In this document: positions 4,955 to 5,554 of the stretch, one piece after another
Position numbering within the stretch: position 1 is the stretch's first letter
Layout: the number at the start of each line of letters is the position of its first letter
Translations under genes and position numbers: made by a program
NCBI GenBank assembly: GCA_964345385.1
Contig: CAYFQM010000035.1
Coordinates: 1-5,554, forward strand
Direction of reading: 5' to 3'
DNA from: CAG-1000 sp964345385
GTDB lineage: Bacteria > Bacillota_I > Bacilli_A > RF39 > UBA660
DNA length: 5,554 bases
Notes under the pieces: generated by a model
Seen by the model: only the letters and a program-made list of their open reading frames with translations
What the model was told of the DNA's origin: nothing
Databases searched by the model: none

Positions 4955-5554
4955 TTAATATTTCTCTGTAAATAATTTTATATTAGATGCATTTTTAATT
5001 AATTCTATTTCTCCATCTTTAATTACAACTAAAGTTGGAGCTTCAGTAACACCCATTTCTTTTGATAATTTAGTATTTTTTTCAGCATCTACTAATTTAT
5101 ATTTAATATCTTTTTTTTCTAAGAAAGATTTAGCTAAAGTACAGTTAGGACAAGTTTTAGTTCCAAAAAGCATTATCTCATCTTTTTTCTTTGTTTTTGT
5201 TGCTACCTTTTTTTCTTCTTTATTATCTTTTTTATTTAAAACAGATTTTTTTATATCATACTCTTTTCTTTCTTTATATTCTTCAGTTTTTCCTATATTC
5301 CAGTTTTTAATTGGTCTATAGTATCCAGTAATTCTACTATATACTTCCATTTCTTCACCACATGTTGGACATTCATGAATTTCTCCTGAAAAATATCCAT
5401 GGTTTTTACAAACTGAATATGTTGGAGACATTGTATAATAAGGAAGTTTATAATTTTCTGCGATAGTTTTAACTAAATCAGCAGCGCTTTTCCAATCACT
5501 AATTCTTTCTCCTAGAAAAGCATGAAATACTGTTCCAGAAGTATATAAAGTTTG
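4955..5554 (-). CDS. nrdD: Anaerobic ribonucleoside-triphosphate reductase (NrdD), C-terminal part, fused to a glutaredoxin-like domain; 5' end outside window
   Basis: Class III ribonucleotide reductase makes dNTPs from NTPs without oxygen, using a glycyl radical installed by the radical-SAM activase NrdG. The last 199 residues are visible; the frame stays open to the window edge, so the Met at 5431 is internal. Residues 1-48 (LYTSGTVFHAFLGE, ENYKLPYY) are NrdD core. A zinc-ribbon-like site follows (C49, H52, C62, C65), then RITGYYRP with the probable radical Gly77 and NIGKTEEYKERKEY. After a Lys-rich linker (about 102-125) comes a redoxin domain of about 74 residues with C135-P-N-C138 and a TEAPT cis-proline loop (Pro173), ending in TEKY. 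The fused redoxin suggests a thiol-dependent NrdD rather than the formate-dependent E. coli type, though the residues that would settle this are off-window. trxB follows after one base. Neither nrdG nor the upstream promoter is visible. Confidence 0.95.
   Translation of the reverse strand, partial: QTLYTSGTVFHAFLGERISDWKSAADLVKTIAENYKLPYYTMSPTYSVCKNHGYFSGEIHECPTCGEEMEVYSRITGYYRPIKNWNIGKTEEYKERKEYDIKKSVLNKKDNKEEKKVATKTKKKDEIMLFGTKTCPNCTLAKSFLEKKDIKYKLVDAEKNTKLSKEMGVTEAPTLVVIKDGEIELIKNASNIKLFTEKY

Noticed and set aside
5171..5173. Internal ATG (before LFGTKTCPNC) as a separate start giving a free glutaredoxin
   Set aside because: No convincing Shine-Dalgarno precedes it, only AAAGATGAGATA, and the frame is continuous with NrdD. 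A fusion is the simpler reading.
5429..5431. ATG at 5431 as the start of a separate 158-residue zinc-ribbon/redoxin protein
   Set aside because: The frame is open upstream to the window edge and those 41 codons are clearly NrdD core (SGTVFHAFLGE, ENYKLPYY), so this Met is internal and the gene is partial.

Overview
This is a strongly AT-rich window (roughly three quarters A+T by eye) in which every supported gene lies on the minus strand. The features point to an anaerobic low-GC bacterium of the Bacillota/Mycoplasmatota kind: a T-box leader in front of pheS, a class III (oxygen-sensitive, glycyl-radical) ribonucleotide reductase, TAA/TAG stops, ordinary TGG tryptophan codons and good AGGAGG-type ribosome binding sites. 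The lineage is inferred from these traits only; no marker was searched.

The minus strand, read from the right-hand end, holds two transcription units. The first is a redox/deoxynucleotide unit. It starts with the 3' end of nrdD (4955-5554, open at the window edge), whose product carries a glutaredoxin-like CPNC domain fused behind the glycyl-radical domain. One base later comes trxB (4099-4953), a thioredoxin-reductase-like flavoprotein. Ten bases beyond trxB is the remnant of a nucleoside 2-deoxyribosyltransferase-like gene (3840-4089), broken by a +1 indel in an A7 tract and cut short at its 3' end. The likely electron path is pyridine nucleotide to TrxB, to the fused redoxin domain, to the NrdD active site, rather than formate as in the E. 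coli-type enzyme.

The second unit is the phenylalanyl-tRNA synthetase operon. A promoter (3780-3806) lies just past the pseudogene. It is followed by a T-box riboswitch leader of about 215 nt (3557-3773) with a TTC specifier candidate, the canonical T-box sequence and a strong terminator hairpin. Then come pheS (2478-3527) and pheT (47-2467), and a terminator (21-54) whose stem includes the pheT stop codon. Uncharged tRNA-Phe should switch the leader to read-through.

Most of the window is conserved housekeeping. The parts most worth a second look are the NrdD-glutaredoxin fusion next to a TrxB with altered NADPH-contact residues, the frameshifted deoxyribosyltransferase remnant, and a four-cysteine insertion in PheS. 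I see no mobile element, CRISPR array, tRNA or rRNA.
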